NCBI RefSeq assembly: GCF_017741935.1
Contig: NZ_JAGHMH010000024.1
Coordinates: 1 to 64,000 of the forward strand
DNA: 64,000 bases
From: Rhizobium sp. 16-449-1b
GTDB taxonomy: Bacteria > Pseudomonadota > Alphaproteobacteria > Rhizobiales > Rhizobiaceae
Direction: 5' to 3'
In this document: positions 24,433-32,927 of the stretch, piece after piece
Position numbering within the stretch: position 1 is the stretch's first letter
Layout: each line of letters opens with the position of its first letter
Made by a program: the position numbers and the translations under genes
The notes under the pieces: generated by a model
What the model was told of the DNA's origin: nothing
Databases searched by the model: none
The model's input: the letters and a program-made list of their open reading frames with translations, nothing else

Positions 24433-26517
24433 TCAAGCCGCCGTCGAAGCCACCACGCCCCCGCCCGCAATCAACCGCTCCGCTTCCGCAAGCGGCATCG
24501 GCTTGCCCAGCAGATACCCCTGAACCTCGTGAAACCCCTCCTGGCGCAACCGCAGCAGCTGCGCGTCGGTCTCGATCCCCTCGGCCAGCGTCGTCGCGTT
24601 GAAGCCGGAGCCGATGCCGACAACGGCGCGCACAATCGCCAGATTGCCGGGATCGGTGTCGATGCCGGCGATGAAGCTGCGGTCGAGCTTGATCTTGTCG
24701 AAGGCAAAGGCGCGCAGGTAGCTGAAGGAGGAATAGCCTGTGCCGAAATCGTCGATTGCGATGCGGATGCCGAGTTCCTTCAGCGCCTTCAGGAGCGGCA
24801 GGCTCTGGCCGACATCGGCGAGGAAGACCGATTCCGTGATCTCGATCTCCAGCCGCTCCGGCCGCAAGCCGCTCTCGTCGAGCGCGGAGACGACGCTCGC
24901 AAGCAGGCTGTTGTGGCGGAACTGGCTGACCGAGAGATTGACGGCCACCTTCAGGTTCGAGGGCCAGCGTGCAGCGGTCCCGCAGGCCTCGCGCAGCACC
25001 CACTCGCCGATCGCAACAATCAGCCCGGTCTCTTCCGCAACGGGAATGAACTCCATCGGCGGCACCAGCCCGCGCTCCGGATGGTTCCAGCGGATCAGGG
25101 CCTCGAAGCCGCCGAGACCGTCATTTTCCAGCTGCACGATCGGCTGGTAATAGAGCTCGAACTGGTTCTTCTGCAGCGCCTCGCGCAGCTCCACCGTCAG
25201 CAAGTGCCGGCGCTCGGCCTCGAGCCGCATCGAGGGCTCGTAGAAGCGATAGGTCGAGCGGCCGCTCTCCTTGGCCGCGTAGAGCGCAAGGTCGGCATGC
25301 CGCATCAGCACGTCGTCGTCCTCGGCATGATCCGGCGCCAGCGCGATGCCGATGCTGCAGGTCACGTGCTCGTTGACGCCATCTAGATCGAAGGGCGAAG
25401 AGAGCGATGCGAGCAGCTGCTCGGCGAACCGCTCGATGCAGCCGGCCTCCCGGAAGCCCACCACCAGCGCGAACTCGTCGCCACCAAGACGCGCCACCAG
25501 ATCGCCGTGGTCGGCAAGACCGGTCAGCCGCGCGGCCACCTGACAGAGCAGCGCGTCGCCCGCCGCATGGCCCTTGCTGTCGTTGATATGCTTGAAGTGA
25601 TCGACGTCGAGATAAAGCAGCGCCACCGGCTTGTCGGCGGTAGCGCACGAAGAGACACGCTTGATGTGCTCGGCGAAGAAGGCGCGGTTCGGCAGGCCGG
25701 TCAGAACGTCGTGCATGGCCATATAGGCCAGCCGCGCCTCGACCGAGCGCTCCTCGGTCACATCCTGCGAGATGCCGAGCAGGTAGCGCGGGGAGCTGCC
25801 ATCGGGCGACGGCAGGGCGCGCTTGACGGTTCTCAAAATCCGCTGCTGGCCATCGCTGCGTTGCATCGTCTCTTCGAAGCTGATCGCCGCGGGCGCCGCG
25901 AAGGCGCGGGCATCCTGCTCGCGAAACGCCGCCGCCTGCTCGTCGTTGAAGAAGATATGGTCGCTGCGGCCGACCACGTCGAGAGAATGACGGCCGATGA
26001 TGTCGCCGCAGGCTTCGTTGAAGAGGATATAGAGACCATGCGCCTCCATGTCCTTGACGAACACGCCGACCGGCAGGTTGTCGACGATGCTATCAAGCAG
26101 CGAGCGCGTGTCGCTCACCTCTCGATGCGCGGCATTGACCTCTGTGCGGTCCTGCACGATGGCGAGGATCGCGTCGCGGCCGTTGAAACGCACGCCGCGC
26201 CCGTAGGTCATCACCTCAAGCATGGTGCCATCGGCCTTCAGATGCGTCCAGCGCTCGGCCCGTTCCATGTCGGAGCGCGCGTGCACGGCAGTGATCATCC
26301 GCTGGCGCTCCTGGACGGGGCGAATGTCGAGCACGGTCATGCCTGAATAGGCTTCCCGCGAATAACCATAGAGATCGACAGCGGCGTTGTTGACGATCAG
26401 GAAACGCAACGTATCGGGGTCATAGACCCACATCGGCGACGGATGGGTTGCGAAGAGAGACTGGAAATCATCATTGGGAGTATCGGTCGAAACGAATGCT
26501 CTCTGAATACCTGTCAT
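24433..26517 (-). CDS. PAS-PAS-GGDEF-EAL cytoplasmic c-di-GMP protein
   Basis: 694 residues. Two PAS domains (about 18-130, with PMWVYDPDTLRFLIVNNAA and DLYGYSREAY, and about 138-260) sense a signal. The GGDEF domain (about 270-430) has an intact ARLGGDEFALV and YLDVDHFKHIND; the EAL domain (about 440-690) has FEALIRW, VNLSVSQF, EITESVF, IDDFGTGYSSFSYL, KLDRSF and AEGIE. No membrane segment, so cytoplasmic. ATG 26517 is chosen; an in-frame GTG lies four codons upstream and neither has a strong ribosome site. Both activities look possible; the net effect is unknown. Confidence 0.92.
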   Translation of the reverse strand: MTGIQRAFVSTDTPNDDFQSLFATHPSPMWVYDPDTLRFLIVNNAAVDLYGYSREAYSGMTVLDIRPVQERQRMITAVHARSDMERAERWTHLKADGTMLEVMTYGRGVRFNGRDAILAIVQDRTEVNAAHREVSDTRSLLDSIVDNLPVGVFVKDMEAHGLYILFNEACGDIIGRHSLDVVGRSDHIFFNDEQAAAFREQDARAFAAPAAISFEETMQRSDGQQRILRTVKRALPSPDGSSPRYLLGISQDVTEERSVEARLAYMAMHDVLTGLPNRAFFAEHIKRVSSCATADKPVALLYLDVDHFKHINDSKGHAAGDALLCQVAARLTGLADHGDLVARLGGDEFALVVGFREAGCIERFAEQLLASLSSPFDLDGVNEHVTCSIGIALAPDHAEDDDVLMRHADLALYAAKESGRSTYRFYEPSMRLEAERRHLLTVELREALQKNQFELYYQPIVQLENDGLGGFEALIRWNHPERGLVPPMEFIPVAEETGLIVAIGEWVLREACGTAARWPSNLKVAVNLSVSQFRHNSLLASVVSALDESGLRPERLEIEITESVFLADVGQSLPLLKALKELGIRIAIDDFGTGYSSFSYLRAFAFDKIKLDRSFIAGIDTDPGNLAIVRAVVGIGSGFNATTLAEGIETDAQLLRLRQEGFHEVQGYLLGKPMPLAEAERLIAGGGVVASTAA

Positions 26518-26700
26518 CGGCAATATCACATGAATTTGATGGCTGATCCTGTCAGTTATAGTGAAAAAAGCTAAATAAAATCAGAATCATAGTTCGCACA
26601 AACTTTAGGCGAACCGCCTTCGCGCTGTGCAGCGCTAACCGCTTGTTACGATGTTTCGCGGCTTTTCTTCACACACTGGAAAGGTCTGCACAAAGATCGA

Positions 26701-26727
26701 CCAGATCAGTGGTGCCAGATCAGTGGT
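26701..26727. repeat. 13-base tandem duplication at the merR 3' end
   Basis: CCAGATCAGTGGT occurs at 26701-26713 and again at 26715-26727, separated by one G. The second copy covers the stop codon of the MerR-type gene. Looks like a recent slippage event with no effect on the protein. Confidence 0.8.
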
Positions 26728-27142
26728 AGCTGTGCGCGCACTGCCCGTGATCGGCCAGAACCTCGATCACCCGGCACTGATCGACCCGCCCGTGCCCACA
26801 ACCGGCGACCATCGCTTCCAGCTCCACCTTCAGCGCCATCAGGCTGCGGATGCGCTGCTCGACGTCGATAAGCCGCGCCTTGGCGATCGCGTCGGCCGAG
26901 GCGCAGGACTGGTTCGGATCGTCCTGCAGCGTGAGGAGCGTGCGGATCGCATCGACCTCGAAGCCTAGTTCGCGGGCATGGCGGATGAAGACGAGGCGGC
27001 TGATATCGGCGGGCTCGTAGGAGCGCTGGTTGCCCTCGCTGCGGCTTGGCGCGCTCAATAGTCCGATGCCTTCGTAATAGCGGATGGTCGGCACCTTCAC
27101 GCCGCTTTGGCGCGATGCCTCGCCGATGGTGATCTTTTTCAT
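26720..27142 (-). CDS. MerR-family heavy-metal-responsive regulator (CadR/PbrR type)
   Basis: 140 residues from the second of two adjacent ATGs, which has the better spacing from the GGGGGAA Shine-Dalgarno. N-terminal MerR HTH (TIGEASRQSGVKVPTIRYYE, then GIGLL), dimerisation helix, and metal-binding cysteines in SCASADAI, GCGHG and QCRV: the three-Cys pattern of Cd/Pb/Zn sensors rather than the two-Cys loop of CueR. The His/Cys-rich tail (HGQCAHSYH) may add ligands. It is divergent from the metal ATPase gene and should bind the dyad between them (27158-27174), activating export when Cd2+, Pb2+ or Zn2+ is present. Confidence 0.9.
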   Translation of the reverse strand: MKKITIGEASRQSGVKVPTIRYYEGIGLLSAPSRSEGNQRSYEPADISRLVFIRHARELGFEVDAIRTLLTLQDDPNQSCASADAIAKARLIDVEQRIRSLMALKVELEAMVAGCGHGRVDQCRVIEVLADHGQCAHSYH

Positions 27143-27152
27143 CATTTCCCCC

Positions 27153-27180
27153 TTGCACCTCTAGTCGCTAGAGGATGTAG
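27153..27180 (+). promoter_or_regulatory. MerR-type operator-promoter of the metal ATPase
   Basis: Perfect dyad CCTCTAG-TCG-CTAGAGG (27158-27174) begins right after a TTGCAC -35 element (27153-27158) and ends at a weak -10 region (about 27174-27180), so the spacer would be about 19 bases. This long spacer with the dyad inside it is the classic MerR-activated layout. Confidence 0.75.
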
Positions 27181-27225
27181 GAAGGATGCTCGTCAATGAC
27201 AAGGAAGCCCAAAAGGAAGCCGATG

Positions 27226-29526
27226 ATGAGCGACAGGATCGAGAAGCGCTACAGGGTCGAGGGCATGGATTGCGCCAGTTGCGCGGCCAAGATCGATACC
27301 GCCGTGCGCCGCGTCTCCGGCGTCGAGGACGTCTCGGTGTCGGTAACCTCTGGCACCATGACCGTGCGCCACGACGGCAGCAGCGACCTTGCCGCGATCG
27401 AAAAGAAGGTCATCGGCCTCGGCTACGGTCTCCGCCCCTTCGCGACCACCGACGCACCCCGCCCGAGCGGCCAGGGCGCCGAACATGCGCACGGACCGGA
27501 CTGCGGCCACGACCACGGACACAGCCATGCGCGGGACCACGCGCACGACGATCATGATCATGATCACCATGACCACGCACACGATCATGCTCACGACAGC
27601 CAAAGCGCCCCCGCCGAAATCGAGGGCCTGCATGGTCATGACCACGCGCCCATGTCCGGCCCGTGGTGGCAGAGCCGCAAGGGCCGCCTGACGATCCTCT
27701 CGGGCGCCGCCCTCGTCATCGCCTATATCGTCGGCCATCTCGTCCCCTCGATCGCGCCCTATGCCTTCATCGCCGCGATGCTGGTTGGTCTCATCCCGAT
27801 CGCCCGCCGCGCGATCATGGCCGCGCTCTCAGGCACGCCCTTCTCGATCGAGATGCTGATGACCATCGCCGCCGTCGGCGCCGTCATCATCCATGCCGGC
27901 GAGGAAGCCGCGACCGTGGTCTTCTTGTTCCTGGTCGGTGAACTGCTGGAAGGTGTCGCGGCGGGCAAGGCGCGCGCCAGCATCCAGTCGCTAACGACGC
28001 TGGTGCCGAAAAGCGCCCTTCTCGAAGAGGGCGGCGCAACCCGCGAGGTACCGGCCGAAACGCTTGCCGTGGGCTCGACCATCCTCGTGCGCCCCGGCGA
28101 CCGCATCTCCGCCGACGGCATCATCCTCTCCGGCGAAAGCGCGATCGACGAAGCACCGGTGACAGGCGAAAGCACGCCGGTGCGCAAGGGCGAAGGAGAC
28201 GTCGTCTTCGCGGGAACGGTCAACGGCGACGCGGCACTGCGCGTCAAGGTGACGGCTGCCGCCGCCGACAACACCATCGCCCGCGTCGTGCGGCTCGTGG
28301 AGGAAGCGCAGGAGAAGAAGGCGCCGACCGAGCGCTTCATCGACCGCTTCTCGCGCTATTACACGCCGGGTGTCGTCGCCGTTGCCGCCCTCGTCGCCAT
28401 CCTGCCGCCGCTGGTTATAGGCGGCGCGTGGGACGAGTGGATCTACAAGGGTCTCGCGATCCTGTTGATCGGCTGCCCCTGCGCGCTCGTCATCTCCACG
28501 CCCGCCGCCATTGCCGCCTCGCTGTCGTCAGGCGCGCGGCGCGGCTTGCTGCTCAAGGGCGGTGCGGTATTGGAGACGCTCGGCAAGATCAACGCGGTGG
28601 CGCTCGACAAGACAGGCACGCTGACGGAGGGCAAACCAGTCGTCACCGACATATTAAGCTTCGGAAAGCCGGAGGCCGAGGTGCTGACCTATGCCGCGGC
28701 ACTTGAGACCGGCTCCAGCCACCCGCTGGCGCTCGCCATTCTCGGCCGGGCCGCTCGCGACGCCATCGCCATCCCGCAGGCAACCGACGCCAAGGCGCTG
28801 GGCGGCAAGGGCGTGACCGCGACCGTCACGGGCCAGCCGGTCTTCCTCGGTTCCCCCAAGGCCGCTGCCGAACGCGCAGCTTTGTCGGACGAGCAGCAGG
28901 CGCGCATCACCAAGCTCAACGACGAAGGCAAGACCGTCTCCGTGCTTGTCGTCGGAGACCAGCTGGCCGGCGCCATCGCCATGCGCGACGAGCCGCGCGA
29001 CGACGCCAAATCGGGCCTGAAGGCGCTGACCGACGCCGGTGTCCGGATCGTCATGCTGACGGGCGACAACGCCCGCACCGCCAATGCCATCGGCAAGGAA
29101 CTCGGCATCGAGGTCCGCGCCGAGCTGATGCCCGAGGACAAGCAGCGCATCGTCGGCGAACTGCAGAAGAGCGGGCTGAAGGTCGCCAAGGTCGGCGACG
29201 GCATCAACGACGCGCCGGCGCTGGCTGCGGCCGATGTCGGCATCGCCATGGGCGGCGGCACGGATGTGGCGCTGGAGACGGCGGACGCCGCGATCCTGCA
29301 TGGCCGCGTTTCCGACGTCGCCGCCATGATCGCGCTGTCAAAGCGCACCATGCGCAACATCGGCGAAAACATTTCGATCGCGCTCGGCCTGAAGGCCGTT
29401 TTCCTGGTCACGACCATCGCCGGCATCACCGGCCTGTGGCCCGCCATCCTTGCCGATACCGGCGCCACGGTGCTGGTGACGATCAACGCATTGCGATTGC
29501 TGCGGCCGGTTTCATCACAGGCTTAA
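27226..29526 (+). CDS. Heavy-metal P1B-type ATPase (Zn/Cd/Pb exporter, ZntA/CadA type)
   Basis: 766 residues. N-terminal heavy-metal-associated domain with GMDCASC (13-19), then a very His/Asp-rich stretch (about 85-135, repeated HDH/HAHD), then the P-type core: TGES, the transmembrane metal motif CPC in IGCPCALVISTP, phosphorylation site DKTGTLTEG, SSHPLA, TGDN and GDGINDAPAL. CPC with the MGGGTDVALETADA end fits the P1B-2 (Zn2+/Cd2+/Pb2+) subgroup. It pumps metal out of the cytoplasm. Start 27226 follows AAGGAAG; in-frame ATGs at 27196 and 27223 are alternatives. Regulated by the divergent MerR protein. Confidence 0.94.
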   Translation: MSDRIEKRYRVEGMDCASCAAKIDTAVRRVSGVEDVSVSVTSGTMTVRHDGSSDLAAIEKKVIGLGYGLRPFATTDAPRPSGQGAEHAHGPDCGHDHGHSHARDHAHDDHDHDHHDHAHDHAHDSQSAPAEIEGLHGHDHAPMSGPWWQSRKGRLTILSGAALVIAYIVGHLVPSIAPYAFIAAMLVGLIPIARRAIMAALSGTPFSIEMLMTIAAVGAVIIHAGEEAATVVFLFLVGELLEGVAAGKARASIQSLTTLVPKSALLEEGGATREVPAETLAVGSTILVRPGDRISADGIILSGESAIDEAPVTGESTPVRKGEGDVVFAGTVNGDAALRVKVTAAAADNTIARVVRLVEEAQEKKAPTERFIDRFSRYYTPGVVAVAALVAILPPLVIGGAWDEWIYKGLAILLIGCPCALVISTPAAIAASLSSGARRGLLLKGGAVLETLGKINAVALDKTGTLTEGKPVVTDILSFGKPEAEVLTYAAALETGSSHPLALAILGRAARDAIAIPQATDAKALGGKGVTATVTGQPVFLGSPKAAAERAALSDEQQARITKLNDEGKTVSVLVVGDQLAGAIAMRDEPRDDAKSGLKALTDAGVRIVMLTGDNARTANAIGKELGIEVRAELMPEDKQRIVGELQKSGLKVAKVGDGINDAPALAAADVGIAMGGGTDVALETADAAILHGRVSDVAAMIALSKRTMRNIGENISIALGLKAVFLVTTIAGITGLWPAILADTGATVLVTINALRLLRPVSSQA

Positions 29527-29537
29527 GACTGTGTTAA
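29523..29537. promoter_or_regulatory. Perfect TTAA-N7-TTAA (CtrA-like) box 1 before the gene at 29739
   Basis: TTAAGACTGTGTTAA, overlapping the stop codon of the ATPase gene, about 200 bases upstream of the Ser/Pro-rich gene. Matches the CtrA consensus exactly. Confidence 0.45.
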
Positions 29538-29644
29538 CAGCACGCGTGGCGCGCATTTTCCCTTGAATTTTGAGGGGTCAAGCGCGCCACGATCCCTAGA
29601 GCGTGTATTCTCCAATCTATTCAACTAGATGCAAAATTAGATCA

Positions 29645-29659
29645 TTAAACATTTCTTAA
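29645..29659. promoter_or_regulatory. Perfect TTAA-N7-TTAA (CtrA-like) box 2 before the gene at 29739
   Basis: TTAAACATTTCTTAA, 80 bases upstream of the start codon at 29739, in an AT-rich stretch suited to a promoter. A second exact match to the CtrA consensus in the same intergenic region. Confidence 0.5.
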
Positions 29660-29738
29660 AAAGCAACAGCTGTTTGAGAGATTTTCGCAAGGGGTTGCCT
29701 CTATCCGGCGCGAGTCATTCAATTTGCAAGGCTCGCAT

Positions 29739-30371
29739 ATGTTCCTAGACGGCATATTTTATCCCAATCAACCATCAAGTGGATCCAGCTCCACCACAAG
29801 CCCATCGCAGGGCGCATCAGAGACAACGGCACCGCCCGAGCAATCGGCCTCCCCTTCCCCTGCAAGCGAAGAGCCCACCAGTTATCCGCCAGAGGAAACG
29901 GACGACGAGACCTACACCGCTGAGCCCCAGACCGAACCCGAGCCCCAGGCATCGGCTGCCGATGATACCCAGCAGGCAACCCCAACACATCAGGCAAGCG
30001 ATCCGGCGACGTCAAGCGAGGCCAGCGAGCCAGCAGCACAACCGGCATCGGAAAGCCAGCCGGCTTCCGGCACCGGCGCGACAAGCGGCACGGCCCCCGT
30101 TGCAACACCATTGCCGACCGCTCCGACGCACACTGCAGGCGCCTCGGCCTCGAAGGCATCGGCGAGCGCCGTCAGCACGGGCGACGATATCGACCTCACT
30201 GATCTGGTACGCCAGCAAGCGCAGCAGACGAGCGAATCCCAGCGGCTCCGGTCGATGTTCGCGAACGGTTCGACCGGCGCGGCGTCGCCGTTCCTGTCGC
30301 TCTTCGGCGTCGAGGCCGGCAGCGAGGAAAGCCGCGTCAACGCCGTCACGCTTCTCTACCAGCAGTTTTGA
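29739..30371 (+). CDS. Low-complexity Ser/Pro/Thr/Ala-rich protein of unknown function
   Basis: 210 residues from ATG 29739. The first 155 residues are strongly disordered in composition (Ser, Pro, Ala, Thr, Glu, Gln), with no signal peptide or membrane segment. The last 55 are more ordered, with DDIDLTDLVRQQAQQ, a helix SQRLRSMF and a hydrophobic end NAVTLLYQQF. The acidic-to-neutral linker and conserved-looking tail resemble secreted or scaffold proteins, but I do not recognise the family. Two CtrA-type boxes lie upstream and a strong terminator lies downstream, so it is a monocistronic, probably regulated gene. Confidence 0.65.
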   Translation: MFLDGIFYPNQPSSGSSSTTSPSQGASETTAPPEQSASPSPASEEPTSYPPEETDDETYTAEPQTEPEPQASAADDTQQATPTHQASDPATSSEASEPAAQPASESQPASGTGATSGTAPVATPLPTAPTHTAGASASKASASAVSTGDDIDLTDLVRQQAQQTSESQRLRSMFANGSTGAASPFLSLFGVEAGSEESRVNAVTLLYQQF

Positions 30372-30407
30372 CGGCGCGCGTCGCGGAACGCCCGCGATCG
30401 ATATCAC

Positions 30408-30441
30408 AAAGCCCGGCGCGGCCTCCCGCGCCGGGCTTTCG
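30408..30441 (+). terminator. Terminator of the Ser/Pro-rich gene
   Basis: Perfect 14-bp stem (30408-30421 with 30426-30439) with a 4-base loop and TTT at its end, 36 bases after the stop codon. Confidence 0.85.
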
Positions 30442-30532
30442 CGTTTCGTGAGCCGCAACCGGAAGGCAGCGCCTGCCACATTCTGGAACCTATCTCTTCC
30501 TCGCGCGTTTGTGATCGAGGAGGAGAAGCACC

Positions 30533-30862
30533 ATGACCAATGATTTCAATCGTCCGAATACCGCGAACACCCCACCGCCGAAGAGTTCTTCGAAAACCAT
30601 GTGGGTTGCAATCGCACTTCTGGTCGTCATCGTCGCCCTGGCGGCAACCTATTGGCCAAGGGGTGCATCCGCTCCCACGGCAAGCGCGCCGAGCGCAACG
30701 GCACCCGTGACCGAACCCGCGGCACCGGCGACACCGCCCGCATCGCAGGCAACACCACCGGCTGCAACACCGCCGGCCGCAGCGCCTGCGACACCGGCCC
30801 CGGCAACGCCAGCACCGGCGACGCCTGCTCCCGCAGCACCGGCTCCCGCGAACCCGCAGTAA
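30533..30862 (+). CDS. Single-span membrane protein with Pro/Ala-rich tail
   Basis: 109 residues. A short polar N-terminus, one membrane segment (about 24-42, VAIALLVVIVALAATYW), then a periplasmic tail of about 65 residues made of Ala, Pro, Thr and Ser with repeats of PATPA and PAPA. This is an anchored, unfolded spacer, of the kind that reaches through the periplasm or cell wall layer. GAGGAGAAG Shine-Dalgarno before the ATG, its own terminator after. No family recognised. Confidence 0.65.
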   Translation: MTNDFNRPNTANTPPPKSSSKTMWVAIALLVVIVALAATYWPRGASAPTASAPSATAPVTEPAAPATPPASQATPPAATPPAAAPATPAPATPAPATPAPAAPAPANPQ

Positions 30863-30886
30863 AAGCCGGTTCGATCGCAGATAACG

Positions 30887-30916
30887 AAAAGCCCGCCAAT
30901 CCAGGCGGGCTTTTCT
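30887..30916 (+). terminator. Terminator of the Pro/Ala-rich membrane protein gene
   Basis: Perfect 11-bp stem (AAAAGCCCGCC with GGCGGGCTTTT, 30887-30897 and 30904-30914) and a 6-base loop. The A/T symmetry lets it work in both directions, also for the convergent entericidin gene. Confidence 0.88.
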
Positions 30917-30933
30917 GCATGCGTGACCGATGC

Positions 30934-31092
30934 TTAGTTCTGGCCGGCCTTTAGTACCCGGTGCGTGCTCTCATCGACGGCATTGCCCATCTGGCGGCCG
31001 TCCTTGGCGAGGCCATTGGCGGTGTTGGCGCAAGACGACAGCGCCAGCAGCGAGGTGAGCGCGATAGCAATGGCGACGGCAAATCGTGTCAT
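30934..31092 (-). CDS. Entericidin-family small lipoprotein
   Basis: 52 residues from ATG 31092 (AGGGAGA Shine-Dalgarno). A signal sequence with lipobox LALSSC (about 17-22) would give a lipid-anchored peptide of about 30 residues containing CANTANGLAKDGRQMG, the typical EcnA/EcnB core. Entericidins are small membrane lipoproteins, with EcnA/EcnB described as antidote/toxin in enterobacteria; in alphaproteobacteria single copies are common and their role is unclear. It sits between two terminators. Confidence 0.85.
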   Translation of the reverse strand: MTRFAVAIAIALTSLLALSSCANTANGLAKDGRQMGNAVDESTHRVLKAGQN

Positions 31093-31186
31093 GGAAATCT
31101 CCCTAATGGTCGGCCGGAGCGGCACGCAATCAGGTAGATAGCGCCCGCCGGCCTGCGATCAACGCCGCCGCGAAAGCCTGAAGACA

Positions 31187-31218
31187 CAAAACCCGGCACA
31201 GTCGTCTGCGCCGGGTCT
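31187..31218 (-). terminator. Terminator of serA
   Basis: ACCCGGC/GCCGGGT stem (31191-31197 with 31210-31216) on the minus strand followed by TTTTGTGT, 30 bases after the serA stop. Confidence 0.85.
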
Positions 31219-31245
31219 CTTCACATCTTCCCTGGGAGGAAAGCC

Positions 31246-32841
31246 TCAATCAACAGCAAATACGAGCGGCTTGGCCTGTCGGATTGCTGGGTTGGCGGTC
31301 AATTTTCCAAGAACGTCGTCGCTGACGGGACCGTCGACGTAGAGCAGCGCGATCGCGTCACCGCCCTGCTCGCCGCGGCCGAGCTGGAAGTTGGCGATGT
31401 TGACGCCAGCCGCACCCAGCGTCGTGCCGATGAAGCCGATCATGCCGGGAACGTCGGTGTTGGAGATGTAGACCATGTTCGCACCGACATCGCCGTCAAG
31501 GTTGATGCCCTTGATCTGGATGAAGCGCGGCTTGCCGTCGGAGAAGACCGTGCCGGCGACCGAGCGGGTCTGCTTGTCGGTCTTGACCGTCAGCTTGATG
31601 TAGCCGTCGTAAACGCCGGTCTTGTCGCGCTTGACCTCGGAGAGCACGATGCCCTTTTCCTTGATCATGATCGGCGCCGAAACCATGTTGACGTCGGCGA
31701 CCTGGTTGCGGATGAGGCCGGCGAGCAGCGCCGAGGTCAGAGCCTTGGTGTTCATCGTCGCGGTCGCGCCGTCGAACAGGATCTCGATTTCCTTGATCGG
31801 GTCTTCCGAGACCTGGCCGACGAAGGCGCCGAGAACGTCGGCGAGCTTGATGAACGGCTTCAGGATCGGCGCTTCTTCAGCGGTGATCGACGGCATGTTG
31901 ATGGCGTTGGAAACGGCACCCTTGACGAGGTAATCCGACATCTGCTCGGCGACCTGCAGGGCAACGTTTTCCTGCGCTTCCGTGGTCGATGCGCCCAGGT
32001 GCGGCGTGCAGACGACGTTGGGAAGGCCGAACAGCGGGCTTTCCTTGGCAGGCTCGACTTCGAAGACGTCGAAGCCAGCGCCGGCGACGTGGCCGGACTT
32101 GATGGCTTCGGCAAGTGCCGCCTCGTCAACCAGGCCGCCACGGGCGCAGTTGATGATGCGCACACCAGGCTTGGTCTTGGCGAGGTTTTCCTTGCCGAGA
32201 ATGCCGCGGGTCTTGTCGGTCATCGGCACGTGCAGGGTGATGAAGTCGGCCTTGGCCAGCAGCTCGTCGAGCTCGACCTTGGTGACGCCCATCTCCTGCG
32301 CGCGCTCGACAGAGAGGAAGGGGTCGTAGGCCAGAACATGCATGCCCAGCCCAATGGCCTTCTTGCAGACGATGCCGCCGATATTGCCGGCGCCGATGAC
32401 GCCGAGCGTCTTGCCGGTGATTTCGACACCCATGAACTTCGACTTTTCCCACTTGCCGGCCTGCGTGGACGAATCCGCTGCAGGCAGCTGCCGGGCAACG
32501 GCGAACATCAGAGCGATGGCGTGTTCAGCGGTCGTGATCGAGTTGCCGAACGGCGTGTTCATGACGATGATACCGCGGCGCGAGGCGGCTGGGATATCGA
32601 CGTTGTCGACACCGATACCGGCGCGGCCGATGACCTTGAGGTTGGTCGCAGCCGCGATCAGCTTTTCCGTCGCCTTGGTGGCGGAACGGATGGCGAGACC
32701 GTCGTAATTGCCGATGATTTCGGCCAGCTTGTCCTTGTCCTTGCCGAGCTGCGGCTGGAAATCGACTGCGACGCCGCGATCACGGAAGATCTGGACGGCG
32801 GTTTCCGACAGTTCGTCGGATACGAGAACGCGAGGTGCCAT
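31246..32841 (-). CDS. serA: D-3-phosphoglycerate dehydrogenase
   Basis: 531 residues, the long form with a C-terminal extension (intervening domain plus ACT domain with DVPGMIGFIGTTLG). NAD-binding motif GVIGAGNIGGIV (about 145), catalytic Arg in CARGGLVDEAAL, Glu and His in FEVEPAKESP and CTPHLGASTTEAQ. It catalyses the first step of serine synthesis, 3-phosphoglycerate to 3-phosphohydroxypyruvate. It follows serC on the same strand with an 86-base gap and shares its leader, so the two genes are a serine operon. Serine feedback through the ACT domain is expected. Confidence 0.96.
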   Translation of the reverse strand: MAPRVLVSDELSETAVQIFRDRGVAVDFQPQLGKDKDKLAEIIGNYDGLAIRSATKATEKLIAAATNLKVIGRAGIGVDNVDIPAASRRGIIVMNTPFGNSITTAEHAIALMFAVARQLPAADSSTQAGKWEKSKFMGVEITGKTLGVIGAGNIGGIVCKKAIGLGMHVLAYDPFLSVERAQEMGVTKVELDELLAKADFITLHVPMTDKTRGILGKENLAKTKPGVRIINCARGGLVDEAALAEAIKSGHVAGAGFDVFEVEPAKESPLFGLPNVVCTPHLGASTTEAQENVALQVAEQMSDYLVKGAVSNAINMPSITAEEAPILKPFIKLADVLGAFVGQVSEDPIKEIEILFDGATATMNTKALTSALLAGLIRNQVADVNMVSAPIMIKEKGIVLSEVKRDKTGVYDGYIKLTVKTDKQTRSVAGTVFSDGKPRFIQIKGINLDGDVGANMVYISNTDVPGMIGFIGTTLGAAGVNIANFQLGRGEQGGDAIALLYVDGPVSDDVLGKLTANPAIRQAKPLVFAVD

Positions 32842-32927
32842 TGGGGGCTTCCTTCAAAAAGTTCAACGATGGAATGTAGTCGGGATTGCGAGGCTCCGCT
32901 TGTTCAGCGGAGCCGGATGCGATCAAC

